The notes under the pieces were generated by a model. It saw only the letters and a list, made by a program, of their open reading frames with translations, was not told the DNA's origin and searched no databases. A program made the position numbers and the translations under genes. A stretch of DNA of 64,000 nucleotides from Marinospirillum alkalitolerans (GTDB lineage Bacteria; Pseudomonadota; Gammaproteobacteria; Pseudomonadales; Halomonadaceae). Shown piece by piece: positions 34,417-42,751 of the stretch. The stretch covers positions 186,001-250,000 of the forward strand of contig NZ_JBANFI010000002.1 in assembly GCF_045055655.1 (NCBI RefSeq). The letters are read 5' to 3'. How positions within the stretch are numbered: position 1 is the first letter of the stretch; each line of letters starts with the position of its first letter.

Positions 34417-35886
34417 TTAGCTCACACGGTAGTTGGGCGCTTCTTTGGTGATCTGCACATCATGCACATGCGATTCACTCATGCCCGCCCCCGTGATTTT
34501 GACAAACTGGGGTTTGGTGCGCATCGTCTGAATATCTTGGCAACCTGTGTAACCCATTGAGGCACGCAGACCACCCATCAGCTGATGCACGATGGCACTC
34601 ATGGAACCCTTGTAAGGCACGCGGCCTTCGATACCTTCGGGAACCAGCTTCTCGACACCAGCATCCTTATCTTGGAAGTAGCGATCGGAAGAGCCTTGTG
34701 ACTGCCCCATGGCACCCAGAGAGCCCATGCCACGGTAAGCCTTGTACGTCCGGCCTTGATAAAGCTCGACTTCACCTGGGGCTTCTTCTGTGCCCGCCAG
34801 CAGACCGCCCACCATGACGACACTGGCACCAGCGACAATGGCTTTGGCCAGATCACCAGAGAAGCGCACGCCGCCATCAGCAATCAGCGGAATGCCATAG
34901 GGCTTCAGTGCATCAGCCACATTGGAGATGGCGCTGATTTGTGGCACACCTACACCAGCAACAATCCGCGTGGTGCAAATAGAGCCTGGACCAATGCCGA
35001 CTTTCACCGCATCAGCACCGGCTTCGGCCAGCGCAACAGCGGCTTCTGCTGTAGCGATATTGCCGCCAATCACATCCACCTGTGGATAGTTTTCTTTGAC
35101 CCAGCGCACGCGATCGATGACACCCTTTGAATGGCCGTGTGCAGTATCGACGACGATGACATCCACACCTGCTTCGACCAGGGCCGCTACCCGCTCAGGG
35201 GTTTCTGCGCCTGTACCCACAGCCGCACCCACGCGCAGGCTGCCATTGGCATCCTTAGCCGCCAGGGGATAGGTTTTGGCTTTTTCGATATCACGGAAGG
35301 TAACCAGACCACACAGATGGAAGGCTTCATCAACCAGCAGCATCTTCTCGATGCGATGCTCATAAAGACGCGCTTTGATGTCATCCAGCGGCGTATTGAT
35401 CAGCGCGGTGACGAGCTTTTCTTGGGGCGTCATAATGGCGGCTACGGTATCGCCAACATGTGGCTTCACACGCAGATCACGGCCAGTGACGATGCCCACC
35501 AGCTTGCCAGCATCCACAACAGGGAAACCCGAGAAGCCATACTCAGCGGCCATATCCAGCAGCTCGTGAATCTTGGTGGTCGGTGCCACACTAACGGGGT
35601 CTTTGACAATCACGCTTTCGTGTTTTTTGACCTTGCGGACTTCGGCGGCCTGCTGGGCAAGAGTCATATTTTTGTGAATAATGCCGATGCCACCTTCCTG
35701 AGCCAAGGCAATGGCGAGGCGGGCTTCGGTCACGGTATCCATCGCAGCAGAAACGAGGGGGATATTCAGTTCGACATTGCGCGTAATGCGTGTTTTGAGG
35801 CTGACGTCTTTAGGCAGGATTTCGGAATAACCGGGTACCAGCAAAACATCATCGAAGGTGAGAGCTTCTTCAACGATTCTTAACAT
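34417..35886 (-). CDS. guaB: Inosine-5'-monophosphate dehydrogenase GuaB
   Basis: NAD-dependent oxidation of IMP to XMP, the rate-limiting step to guanine nucleotides. The 489-residue protein begins LTFDDVLLVPGYSEILP. Two CBS domains (~95-210) interrupt the TIM barrel. The catalytic Cys lies in GIGPGSICTTRIVAGVG; LIADGGVRFSGDLAKAI and the mobile flap YRGMGSLGAM follow. Length and motifs are standard. First gene of the guaB-guaA-orf-tadA cluster, divergent from metX across 167 bases. Confidence 0.97.
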   Translation of the reverse strand: MLRIVEEALTFDDVLLVPGYSEILPKDVSLKTRITRNVELNIPLVSAAMDTVTEARLAIALAQEGGIGIIHKNMTLAQQAAEVRKVKKHESVIVKDPVSVAPTTKIHELLDMAAEYGFSGFPVVDAGKLVGIVTGRDLRVKPHVGDTVAAIMTPQEKLVTALINTPLDDIKARLYEHRIEKMLLVDEAFHLCGLVTFRDIEKAKTYPLAAKDANGSLRVGAAVGTGAETPERVAALVEAGVDVIVVDTAHGHSKGVIDRVRWVKENYPQVDVIGGNIATAEAAVALAEAGADAVKVGIGPGSICTTRIVAGVGVPQISAISNVADALKPYGIPLIADGGVRFSGDLAKAIVAGASVVMVGGLLAGTEEAPGEVELYQGRTYKAYRGMGSLGAMGQSQGSSDRYFQDKDAGVEKLVPEGIEGRVPYKGSMSAIVHQLMGGLRASMGYTGCQDIQTMRTKPQFVKITGAGMSESHVHDVQITKEAPNYRVS

Positions 35887-36053
35887 AGAGGACCTGCGAT
35901 TTTTTTGGAGGGGAGGAAAATAAGATATAAAAGCTAATCGCCTATTTTAGCCGAGACAAGCCACAGCGTAAACCGAACAATCTGTGTTAGATTAAGCCCT
36001 CGTTTTACTTCTTGCCTGTTCTGCCCCGTTTGCCAAGAGGACACTGCTCCATC

Positions 36054-37217
36054 ATGTCAGCATCAGACGCTTTAGAAAAGTGCCCCCCGCAGGATTCCGT
36101 TGGGCTCGTCAGCCCGGAAGTCTATGTGTTTCAACAGCCTTTACCACTAGCGAGCGGCCATCAGCTCGATCAATGGCAACTGATGGTCGAAACCTATGGC
36201 GAATTAAATGCCGATGCCTCAAATGCCGTGCTGATTTGTCACGCACTGTCCGGGCATCATCATGCTGCCGGTTATCATCATGCCGATGACCCCAAACCCG
36301 GCTGGTGGGATGCCTATATCGGCCCCGGCAAGCCTATTGATACCAATCACTTTTTTGTTGTCGCGCTGAATAACCTGGGCGGCTGTCATGGCTCCACTGG
36401 GCCAGCCTCAATCAATCCAGAAACAGGCCAGCCCTATGCCTCGGACTTTCCTGTCTTAACGGTCAGAGATTGGGTAGATTCGCAGGCGCTGCTGGCTGAT
36501 CGCCTTGGCATACAACAGTGGGCCGCTGTAGTGGGTGGCAGCTTGGGTGGTATGCAGGTACTGGAGTGGTCACTGCGCCATCCTGAGCGCCTGCGCCATG
36601 CAGTGGTCATTGCCAGCACACCCAAGCTCTCTGCGCAGAATATTGCCTTTAACGAGGTCGCCCGTCAGGCGATTATGTCTGACCCCAATTTTTGTGATGG
36701 GCGCTATCAACAAGCCGGGGTGATCCCACGGCATGGCTTGGGCCTTGCGCGCATGATCGGGCATATCACCTATTTGTCTGAGCACTCGATGGGGGAGAAG
36801 TTTGGCCGAGATCTGCGCACAGATAAGCTGAATTTTGGCTTTGACGTGGAGTTTCAGGTGGAATCCTATCTGCGCTATCAGGGGGAAACCTTTTCTGAGC
36901 GCTTTGATGCCAACACCTATCTGCTGATGACTAAGGCCCTCGATTACTTTGATCCCGCTGCAGAATGTGATGGCAATCTGGCCGCGGCCCTCGCGCCAGC
37001 GCAATGTCGCTTTCTGGTGATCAGTTTCAGCACTGACTGGCGCTTTTCGCCCAAACGCTCGGAGGAGCTGGTCAATGCTCTGACCGCAGCCAGAAAATCG
37101 GTCAGCTATGCCAGAATTCGCTCTCCCCACGGCCATGATGCCTTTTTGATTCCCGATCAGCGTTATGAGGCGGTCTTCTCTGCCTATATGCAACGCGTTG
37201 CCAAGGAGACCCGTTGA
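36054..37217 (+). CDS. metX: Homoserine O-acyltransferase MetX
   Basis: Acylates homoserine in the first step of methionine synthesis. The 387-residue alpha/beta hydrolase has the nucleophile elbow GGSLGGMQ (Ser163), the block ICHALSGHHHAAG as the oxyanion-hole region, and the C-terminal HGHDAFL with catalytic His. In Pseudomonas-type organisms this MetX, paired with MetW, uses succinyl-CoA; whether succinyl or acetyl is transferred here cannot be read by eye. ATG 36054 is preferred to an upstream TTG at 36012. Overlaps metW by one base (TGATG). Confidence 0.94.
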   Translation: MSASDALEKCPPQDSVGLVSPEVYVFQQPLPLASGHQLDQWQLMVETYGELNADASNAVLICHALSGHHHAAGYHHADDPKPGWWDAYIGPGKPIDTNHFFVVALNNLGGCHGSTGPASINPETGQPYASDFPVLTVRDWVDSQALLADRLGIQQWAAVVGGSLGGMQVLEWSLRHPERLRHAVVIASTPKLSAQNIAFNEVARQAIMSDPNFCDGRYQQAGVIPRHGLGLARMIGHITYLSEHSMGEKFGRDLRTDKLNFGFDVEFQVESYLRYQGETFSERFDANTYLLMTKALDYFDPAAECDGNLAAALAPAQCRFLVISFSTDWRFSPKRSEELVNALTAARKSVSYARIRSPHGHDAFLIPDQRYEAVFSAYMQRVAKETR

Positions 37218-37810
37218 TGCGTCAGGATTTAAGTATTATCGCCGATTGGATTCGCCCTCAAACCCGCGTGCTGGATCTGGCCTGCGGTGATGGCGAGCTG
37301 CTCAGCTATCTGCAACAACACAAGCAGGTCAGCGGTTATGGGCTCGAAATTGATGCTGAGAAGATCACGGCTTGTATTGCCAACGGCGTCGATGTGATCG
37401 AGCAGGATTTGAACCGTGGGCTGAGCAACTTTGCCGATGCCAGCTATGACACGGTCATTATGACGCAGGCCTTGCAGGTGTTGCGCCGTCAGGATCTGGC
37501 CTTGGATGAAATGCTGCGTGTTGGGCAGGAAGCCATCGTGACCTTCCCCAACTTTGCCCACTGGCGCTGCCGCTTGTATTTGACCTTTCGTGGCAAGCTA
37601 CCTGTCTCCAAGACACTGCCCTACGAGTGGTACGACACACCCAACATCCACTTAATCACCTTTAAGGATTTTGAAGCCCTCTGTGCCGCCAAGGGACTCA
37701 AAATACTGGATCGTGCCGTCGGCGATCTGGCCTATAAAGGGCATTGGAAGGCGCGCCTCTGGCCGAATCTCTTTGGTGAAGTGGCGATTTACAAGCTTGG
37801 ACGGGCTTAG
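37217..37810 (+). CDS. metW: Methionine biosynthesis protein MetW
   Basis: A 197-residue SAM-methyltransferase-fold protein. VLDLACGDGELLSYL is the SAM-binding motif, and EQDLNRGLSNFADASYDTVI plus FPNFAHWRCRLYLTFRGKLP are highly characteristic of MetW. It is required with MetX for homoserine acylation in several proteobacteria and probably acts as a partner protein. ATG 37217 follows AAGGAG at a spacing of eight and overlaps the metX stop, so the two are translationally coupled. A hairpin follows. Confidence 0.95.
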   Translation: MRQDLSIIADWIRPQTRVLDLACGDGELLSYLQQHKQVSGYGLEIDAEKITACIANGVDVIEQDLNRGLSNFADASYDTVIMTQALQVLRRQDLALDEMLRVGQEAIVTFPNFAHWRCRLYLTFRGKLPVSKTLPYEWYDTPNIHLITFKDFEALCAAKGLKILDRAVGDLAYKGHWKARLWPNLFGEVAIYKLGRA

Positions 37811-37813
37811 GCT

Positions 37814-37836
37814 GATCGGGCAGGGAGCGCCCGATC
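37814..37836. terminator. Hairpin between convergent metW and ubiA
   Basis: GATCGGGC (37814-37821), loop AGGGAGC, GCCCGATC (37829-37836). A strong 8-bp GC stem four bases past the metW stop and 16 before the ubiA stop. No U-tract on either side; probably shared by both convergent genes. Confidence 0.55.
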
Positions 37837-37851
37837 CAGCACCCAGGATCA

Positions 37852-38757
37852 TCACGCCAGCCAGTAATCTGCCAGCACACCCAGAAACACCGCCATGCCT
37901 GCATAGTGGTTATTGAGGAAGGCGCGCAAACAAGGGCCGCGTGCCCGATCACGCAACAGCCACTGCTGCCAGATAAAGAGCAGCGCCATCACACCAAGAC
38001 CCAGCGCAAAAAAGATACCGCGCCCAAAGACCCAACCCGCCAAGGCCAGCAGTAAGAGCGTTGCCAACTGCAGCAGACCTATCGCCAAGCGATCATAGTG
38101 ACCAAAAAACACCGCCGTGGATTTCACACCTATCTTCAGATCATCCTCACGATCTTCCATCGCATAGGCCGTGTCATAGGCCACCGTCCAGGTGAGATTG
38201 GCAGCAAACACCAGCCAGAGCGCCCAAGGCAAGGCACCGGCTTCTGCGGCAAAGGCCATCGGAATCGCCCAAGAAAAAGCCGCGCCTAGCACCAGTTGTG
38301 GAAAGTGGGTATAGCGCTTCATAAAGGGATAGCAGGCCGCGAGTAGCAGGCCGCCAGGTGCTAGCCAGAGTGTCAGGCTATTGGTGTGCCACACCAACAA
38401 CAAAGCCACCAGGCCGAGCAGGGCAAAGCAGATAAGGGCTTCTTTGGGTGTGATTTCTCCCTGTGCCAAAGGACGCTGCTGAGTGCGCTGCACATGGCCG
38501 TCAAAATCACGATCGGCATAATCATTAATGACACAACCGGCCGCACGCATCACGATCACCCCAAGCACAAAGATGATCAACACCCTTGGCTGCGGCCAGC
38601 CCTCTGCGGCCAACCACAGCGCCCACAGAGTCGGCCACATCAGTAGCCAGGTGCCGATCGGGCGATCCAGACGCATCAAGCGCACAAAAGCTGGTAAACG
38701 CTGATACCAAGGAGCCAAAGGGGGAGGATTGGTCGGAGATGTCGCCAGATTCTTCAA
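37852..38757 (-). CDS. ubiA: 4-hydroxybenzoate polyprenyltransferase UbiA
   Basis: Attaches the isoprenoid tail to 4-hydroxybenzoate in ubiquinone synthesis, in the inner membrane. The 301-residue protein has about eight helices and both prenyl-diphosphate/Mg2+-binding Asp-rich motifs: NDYADRDFDGHVQRT and YAMEDREDDLKIGVKST. RLDRPIGTWLLMWPTLWALW is the conserved start of the family. TTG 38757 follows AGGAG at a spacing of six. It lies nine bases after ubiC, the usual ubiCA operon. Confidence 0.95.
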   Translation of the reverse strand: MKNLATSPTNPPPLAPWYQRLPAFVRLMRLDRPIGTWLLMWPTLWALWLAAEGWPQPRVLIIFVLGVIVMRAAGCVINDYADRDFDGHVQRTQQRPLAQGEITPKEALICFALLGLVALLLVWHTNSLTLWLAPGGLLLAACYPFMKRYTHFPQLVLGAAFSWAIPMAFAAEAGALPWALWLVFAANLTWTVAYDTAYAMEDREDDLKIGVKSTAVFFGHYDRLAIGLLQLATLLLLALAGWVFGRGIFFALGLGVMALLFIWQQWLLRDRARGPCLRAFLNNHYAGMAVFLGVLADYWLA

Positions 38758-38766
38758 AGCCTGCTC

Positions 38767-39333
38767 CTAAACTAGAGGATGAGAAGCCAAGTTCAAGGCC
38801 CGTGCCATAGGTGGTAAAAAGTGTTCGGCTACCAGCACACAAGCCTGCTGCTGATAAAACACCGATTGACGCCCCCAGAGGCTAGGAAAGGCCAGCTGGT
38901 GCGGCGCACAGTAGCTGAAGGTGCCACGCTGAAGATCAGCAGAGGAGAACAGCAGCTGCCCCAGCGCTTGATTGCCGAGATGACGCACACGTCGATACAG
39001 CGGCGCCGAGGTCACCAGCGGCAGCAGACTCCGCGCATACACCCAAGGCTGCTGATCCACATGCAACAAAACCTGCCGCACCAGTACGGGCTGACGCGAC
39101 CAGCCAAGCTGCGCTAACTCTTGTGTTCTCAGATGGACCACACGCTGCTGGAGAAGCTCGACATGGAAAGAAGATCTGGCCTGCTGTTGCAAGCGCTGCG
39201 TCAACGAACCCCGCTCCTGCAGCCAGCTACGCCAGGCACCGGCTGGGGCGTGCACCAGAGCGAGATTCGGCTGCCAGCGCACTGGCATGGCCTTCTCCAG
39301 CGCTTGACACTGGAGTGTTGAAAGATGGAGCAT
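38767..39333 (-). CDS. ubiC: Chorismate lyase UbiC
   Basis: Produces 4-hydroxybenzoate and pyruvate from chorismate, the first step of ubiquinone-ring synthesis. In the 188-residue protein, SWLQERGSLTQRLQQQ, VLVRQVLLHVDQQPWVYARS and SLWGRQSVFYQQQACVLVAE match UbiC blocks; the final Glu (VAEHFLPP) aligns with the E. coli active-site Glu. UbiC proteins are weakly conserved, but the operon with ubiA supports the call strongly. Confidence 0.88.
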   Translation of the reverse strand: MLHLSTLQCQALEKAMPVRWQPNLALVHAPAGAWRSWLQERGSLTQRLQQQARSSFHVELLQQRVVHLRTQELAQLGWSRQPVLVRQVLLHVDQQPWVYARSLLPLVTSAPLYRRVRHLGNQALGQLLFSSADLQRGTFSYCAPHQLAFPSLWGRQSVFYQQQACVLVAEHFLPPMARALNLASHPLV

Positions 39334-39491
39334 GCCGCTTGCCTTAGGATCAAGTCACGAGTAGCTAAAGCGCCATTCTAACACTCTTCAGCGCCTTGAC
39401 CATCGTCTCGCCCTGCGTGGGTTGATCCTACCCCAGCACCTTGGGGCATCTGTTCACTGCTGACCTCAGCTGACAACATGGGAAATCTTGT

Positions 39492-40721
39492 ATGTCTCAC
39501 ACGACACCTTCATCAGCACCTTGGATTCTGGTGGGCTCTGGCATGGCAGGTTATCAACTTGCCCGCGAGATCCGCGCACAGGAGGCCCAACTTGGTCTTC
39601 CCGCACAACAACTGATCATGATCACCAGCGACGGCGGCGAAGTCTACTCCAAGCCTCTGCTTTCGACCGCTTTAAGCAAAGCCATCTTGCCGGAACGCCT
39701 GATCAGCGCGACAGGCGAGCAAGCAGCAGCAGAACTGGCACTTGAGCTGCGGCCCTGGACGCGTGTTGAACAACTGCGGCCAGATCAACAACAGCTTATT
39801 TTATCCACAGGGGAAGAGTTGAGTTATGGGCGTTTATTTCTCGCGCTTGGCGCTGCTCCTCAAGGCCCCTTTGTTGGCTTAAAAGGTGTGCACTGCCTCA
39901 ACTCTTGGCAGGAATACCAAGCCTTCCATCAACAACTTCAAGCCCTCTCGACTCAACAGGTGGTGATTCTAGGCAGTGGCTTAGTTGGTGTGGAGATGGC
40001 GCAGGATCTGCTGCAAGCCGGTTATCGCGTCACCCTGATCACCCGTGCGCCCCATCTGCTTGATGGCCTTTTACCGGCTGAGGCCGCAGCTTTTCTTGAG
40101 GCAGCCTTGATCGAGCAAGGACTCACTATCCAGCGCGCGACCGAGGTTGTGGCGATCACCCCCAAGGCAACCGGTCAGCAGCTTGTGCTCAGCGATGGCC
40201 GCCAGCAGGATGCTGAGCTGATCATCAGTGCGCTGGGGCTGGCCCCGCGTATCACCCTCGCCGCAGAAGCCGGTTTAGCAACCAGCCGACGCGGGATTGC
40301 CGTCAATCGTCAACTCCAAACCAGTGATCCCAATATTTATGCACTGGGGGATTGCGCTGATCTGGACGGCCAACTACTGATGTATGTGCAACCCTTGATG
40401 GCCAGTGCACGCAGTCTGGCGCAACAGCTCTTCCAACCTGAGGCACCCGGCCTGAGTTTGCCTGCGCTGCCGGTGTTGATCAAAACACCGACCTGCCCTT
40501 GCGTCGTCGCGCCACCTCAGGGAGAAGGTCACTGGGAGATCGAGGCGAATCCACAAGGCGTGACTGGGCGTTTTATCAGCCCAGAAGGCGCGCTGCTTGG
40601 CTTTGCACTCGTAGGGCAGGCTGTACGCCAAAAAAGCACCCTCACTCGACAGCTGCCGGATTTATTGCCAGAGCCACCCGCACCTCACGAGCGCGTGATG
40701 CCCTCTCTATCCGACCGATGA
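39492..40721 (+). CDS. rubB: Rubredoxin-NAD(+) reductase
   Basis: A 409-residue FAD-dependent pyridine-nucleotide-disulfide-type reductase that passes electrons from NADH to rubredoxin. FAD-binding fold WILVGSGMAGYQLAREIR at the N-terminus, NAD-binding fold VVILGSGLVGVEMAQDLL at ~155-172 and FAD motif IYALGDCADLDG at ~282-293. TSDGGEVYSKPLLSTALSK is typical of RubB/AlkT. In Pseudomonas rubA genes adjoin and serve alkane hydroxylases or oxidative stress; here there is no rubredoxin gene in the 158 bases upstream or elsewhere in the window. Divergent from ubiC. Confidence 0.85.
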   Translation: MSHTTPSSAPWILVGSGMAGYQLAREIRAQEAQLGLPAQQLIMITSDGGEVYSKPLLSTALSKAILPERLISATGEQAAAELALELRPWTRVEQLRPDQQQLILSTGEELSYGRLFLALGAAPQGPFVGLKGVHCLNSWQEYQAFHQQLQALSTQQVVILGSGLVGVEMAQDLLQAGYRVTLITRAPHLLDGLLPAEAAAFLEAALIEQGLTIQRATEVVAITPKATGQQLVLSDGRQQDAELIISALGLAPRITLAAEAGLATSRRGIAVNRQLQTSDPNIYALGDCADLDGQLLMYVQPLMASARSLAQQLFQPEAPGLSLPALPVLIKTPTCPCVVAPPQGEGHWEIEANPQGVTGRFISPEGALLGFALVGQAVRQKSTLTRQLPDLLPEPPAPHERVMPSLSDR

Positions 40722-40722
40722 C

Positions 40723-40745
40723 GCCGCTCTTGACTGGACAGCGGC
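40723..40745 (+). terminator. Weak hairpin after rubB
   Basis: GCCGCT and AGCGGC separated by 11 bases, starting two bases after the rubB stop, followed by TTGCTTGG. No proper U-tract; low confidence. Confidence 0.3.
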
Positions 40746-40799
40746 TTGCTTGGAAAACCGCTTGATTGGCTCAACCAAGAGAAAAGCTTTACTGATTTT

Positions 40800-40813
40800 G
40801 AAACAGGTGTTTA
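40800..40813. promoter_or_regulatory. PsrA-like palindrome upstream of the SCP2-like gene
   Basis: GAAAC-AGGT-GTTTA, 70 bases before the SCP2-like start. It has the G-AAAC-N4-GTTT form of the Pseudomonas PsrA operator, and the following AAATCTG resembles the AATCCTG after the DUF1302 site. Confidence 0.4.
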
Positions 40814-40882
40814 AATCTGGCCTCTCTTGGTCTGCCCAAGACGCTTCGACTGACTCACCGTGATGAAAGAGATCCTTGATCT

Positions 40883-41242
40883 ATGTTGAAACTCAAATTT
40901 TTGCTTTGGATGCTGGCGCGTCTATTAAAAAAAGCCTACAAAAAACAACCTGCTATGCGTGAGCATCTGGCCAGCAAACCGCTGAGTTTTACAATCGCAA
41001 CTCAAGACTGGCCTGGTCGTCAGTTTCATCTGCGCGCCGAAGGTGTCGAAAGCCAGACGCAAGGCGAGACCGAGGTCGATTTAAAACTGGTTTTCACCGA
41101 TGCCACCAGTGCTTGGCAGGCGCTGACCAGCAAGGATAAGAACGCCATCATGCGGGCCATTCAAGATAAGAAGCTCAGCATTGAAGGCGCGCCCAACAAG
41201 CTGTTTGAGCTTCAAGGCGTGATGAAGTGGATCAAAATTTGA
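40883..41242 (+). CDS. SCP2-like small lipid-binding protein
   Basis: A 119-residue protein. The pattern of a basic N-terminal helix (LLKKAYKKQP), FTIATQDWPGRQFHLRAEG, EVDLKLVFTDATSAWQALTS and a closing DKKLSIEGAPNKLFELQGVM resembles the SCP2/UbiJ fold, which binds hydrophobic ligands in a small alpha/beta pocket. The first 17 residues are hydrophobic, so membrane association is possible. ATG 40883; a weak AGAGATC lies upstream. Ligand unknown. Confidence 0.6.
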   Translation: MLKLKFLLWMLARLLKKAYKKQPAMREHLASKPLSFTIATQDWPGRQFHLRAEGVESQTQGETEVDLKLVFTDATSAWQALTSKDKNAIMRAIQDKKLSIEGAPNKLFELQGVMKWIKI

Positions 41243-41274
41243 GCGCTCAGGCTTGAGACGATGATTTTGAGGCA

Positions 41275-42075
41275 ATGGTTTTGAGACTCATCTGCTGCCT
41301 GCTCCTGCTCTGGTGCAGCCCTTTACTGGTCGCAGCTTCCTGCCCAGCGCCAAGGATAGACCTGATCAGTCAGGTGCGTTCGGTCTATGATGCCGATACG
41401 CTGACACTCAGCGATGGCACACGCGTGCGTCTGGCAGGCATCGACGCGCCTGAACTGGGGCGCGATGGTGCCGCCGATGAGCCCTTTGCACGCGAAGGAC
41501 GTGATCGCCTGCGACAGATCCTGCGCCATAGCGGGCAGCAGGTTCACCTGATGCTTCCCCATGTCGATCATGCACATCCTGATAACCGCGATCGTTATGG
41601 ACGGCTGCGCGCTCAGGTTTTTCTCGCTGATGGCCGCCATGTGCAAGGCTTGCTCTTAGAGGAAGGCTGGGTGATGCACGTGGCCTTACAAGCTGATGAT
41701 CCTTGGGCGGCCTGTCTCCATCAAGCCGAGCGCCCAGCTTTGCAAGCCGGTCGAGGCATCTGGTCATTAACCGAATATGGTCACGGCATTCCTGCGCAGC
41801 AGATCCCGGATTCTGCTCAGGGCGCCATCCGCCTGGTGGGACAGATCCAGCGCATCGGCCAAAGCCGTGATGCCTACTGGATCAACCTCGAAGGTCGGGT
41901 CGCTTTGCAGCTGCCACGCCGTGACTGGTCTGATGCTGCCTTGGCTGCATTAAACCTGCGCGAGGGGCAGTCTATCAGCGCGCGAGGCTGGCTGATTCGC
42001 ACGCCTGGTGGTCGCCATCAAGACGCACTGATTCGCATCTCTCATCCCTTGGCTTTAGAGCGCGCCGACTTTTAA
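41275..42075 (+). CDS. Secreted thermonuclease-family (SNase-like) protein
   Basis: A 266-residue protein with a signal peptide (LICCLLLLWCSPLLVAASC) and a staphylococcal-nuclease OB-fold at ~30-155. SVYDADTLTLSDGTRVRLAG supplies the metal-binding Asp and catalytic Arg region, DAPELGR the second Asp/Glu segment, and NRDRYGRLRAQVFLADGRHV the DRYGR signature. Nuclease activity is therefore plausible. The C-terminal ~100 residues form a second domain (GAIRLVGQIQRIGQSRDAYW), a common addition in proteobacterial members. Location is periplasmic or secreted. Confidence 0.85.
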   Translation: MVLRLICCLLLLWCSPLLVAASCPAPRIDLISQVRSVYDADTLTLSDGTRVRLAGIDAPELGRDGAADEPFAREGRDRLRQILRHSGQQVHLMLPHVDHAHPDNRDRYGRLRAQVFLADGRHVQGLLLEEGWVMHVALQADDPWAACLHQAERPALQAGRGIWSLTEYGHGIPAQQIPDSAQGAIRLVGQIQRIGQSRDAYWINLEGRVALQLPRRDWSDAALAALNLREGQSISARGWLIRTPGGRHQDALIRISHPLALERADF

Positions 42076-42192
42076 CAGCCGTCTTGCGGCTCTGGCTCTT
42101 CTTCTCTCTTCCACTCTGATACTTCAGCAGCTTGTTGCAAACTGCACACTTCTTGCGGCCAGCCTCTAGATGCCATCTCTTGTTGTCACTGC

Positions 42193-42447
42193 TCAAGGAG
42201 CCGCTTCATCATCACTGGCGGCCTCTTCTAACACCTGACGACGGCGAGCCTGTTCTTTTAAATGCTGTTGATGACGATAAAAGCGCAGCAAGGCCACCAG
42301 AGCTGCGCAGGCCAGCATCGCGATCAACACCCACTTTTGCCACTGGCCAGCCTCTCCTCGCCCTAACCAGGTTTCTAGCGCGACGATCACAATCAAACCC
42401 ACTGCCTGAGAAGCCACCGCCCAGTTTTTTAACCGGTCATTCAACAT
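42193..42447 (-). CDS. Small two-helix membrane protein
   Basis: An 84-residue hypothetical. Two transmembrane helices (ASQAVGLIVIVALETWLG and WVLIAMLACAALVALLRFY) are joined by a short loop; a basic, then acidic cytoplasmic tail follows (RHQQHLKEQARRRQVLEE). ATG 42447 has GAGGAAAAGG upstream. The open frame continues to 42582, but that part runs into the MITE and is not likely coding. No family recognised. Confidence 0.6.
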   Translation of the reverse strand: MLNDRLKNWAVASQAVGLIVIVALETWLGRGEAGQWQKWVLIAMLACAALVALLRFYRHQQHLKEQARRRQVLEEAASDDEAAP

Positions 42448-42751
42448 CACCTTTTCCTCTATTGAACTCTTTTGCTTGAGTGCACTCTTTTTCTGTTCAG
42501 GGCCACGGATGACAGCACCCTTTAAAGCCGTTACCCTAAGGAACCTCTGATCAACGTCACGAGCGCAGGTCAGGCAAGGCAAAATTGATCGAAAAAGCGG
42601 AGTTTACACTGAGTAAATGAGCATTTTGAGACCAATTTTAACGCAGCATCACCAAGCACAGTAGTTAATCAGAGGCTTCCTAACACCGCTTTTTACTCTA
42701 ACACGTGGATTCTAGCGCGAATCCATCCCACCCAGATGGAGACCATCGATA
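42448..42751. other. 304-base intergenic region holding a MITE
   Basis: Between the small membrane protein and the divergent dsbG. It contains the 141-bp inverted-repeat element at 42540-42680, described separately. To its left are about 90 bases of probable promoter for the minus-strand gene, to its right about 70 bases with the dsbG leader (GGAG at 42738). No other coding or RNA feature is seen. Confidence 0.6.
42540..42680. mobile_element. MITE-like element with IS5-type ends
   Basis: A 141-bp non-coding element. The left end GGAACCTCTGATCAAC (42540-42555) is repeated inverted at the right end, GTTAATCAGAGGCTTCC (42664-42680), differing by one substitution and one extra base. TAA flanks both ends (42537-42539, 42681-42683), consistent with a 3-bp TNA target duplication, as generated by IS5-family (IS1031-group) elements. 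The interior is itself an imperfect palindrome (AAAATTGATC..., ...GACCAATTTT), so the whole unit could fold into one long hairpin. No transposase is present. Confidence 0.75.

Noticed and set aside
35131..35883. Plus-strand frame of 250 codons opposite guaB
   Set aside because: Antisense shadow of guaB, whose motifs are unambiguous.
42132..42479. Plus-strand frame of 115 codons opposite the small membrane protein
   Set aside because: Low-complexity Pro/Arg composition; the opposite frame has two clean membrane helices and a ribosome site.
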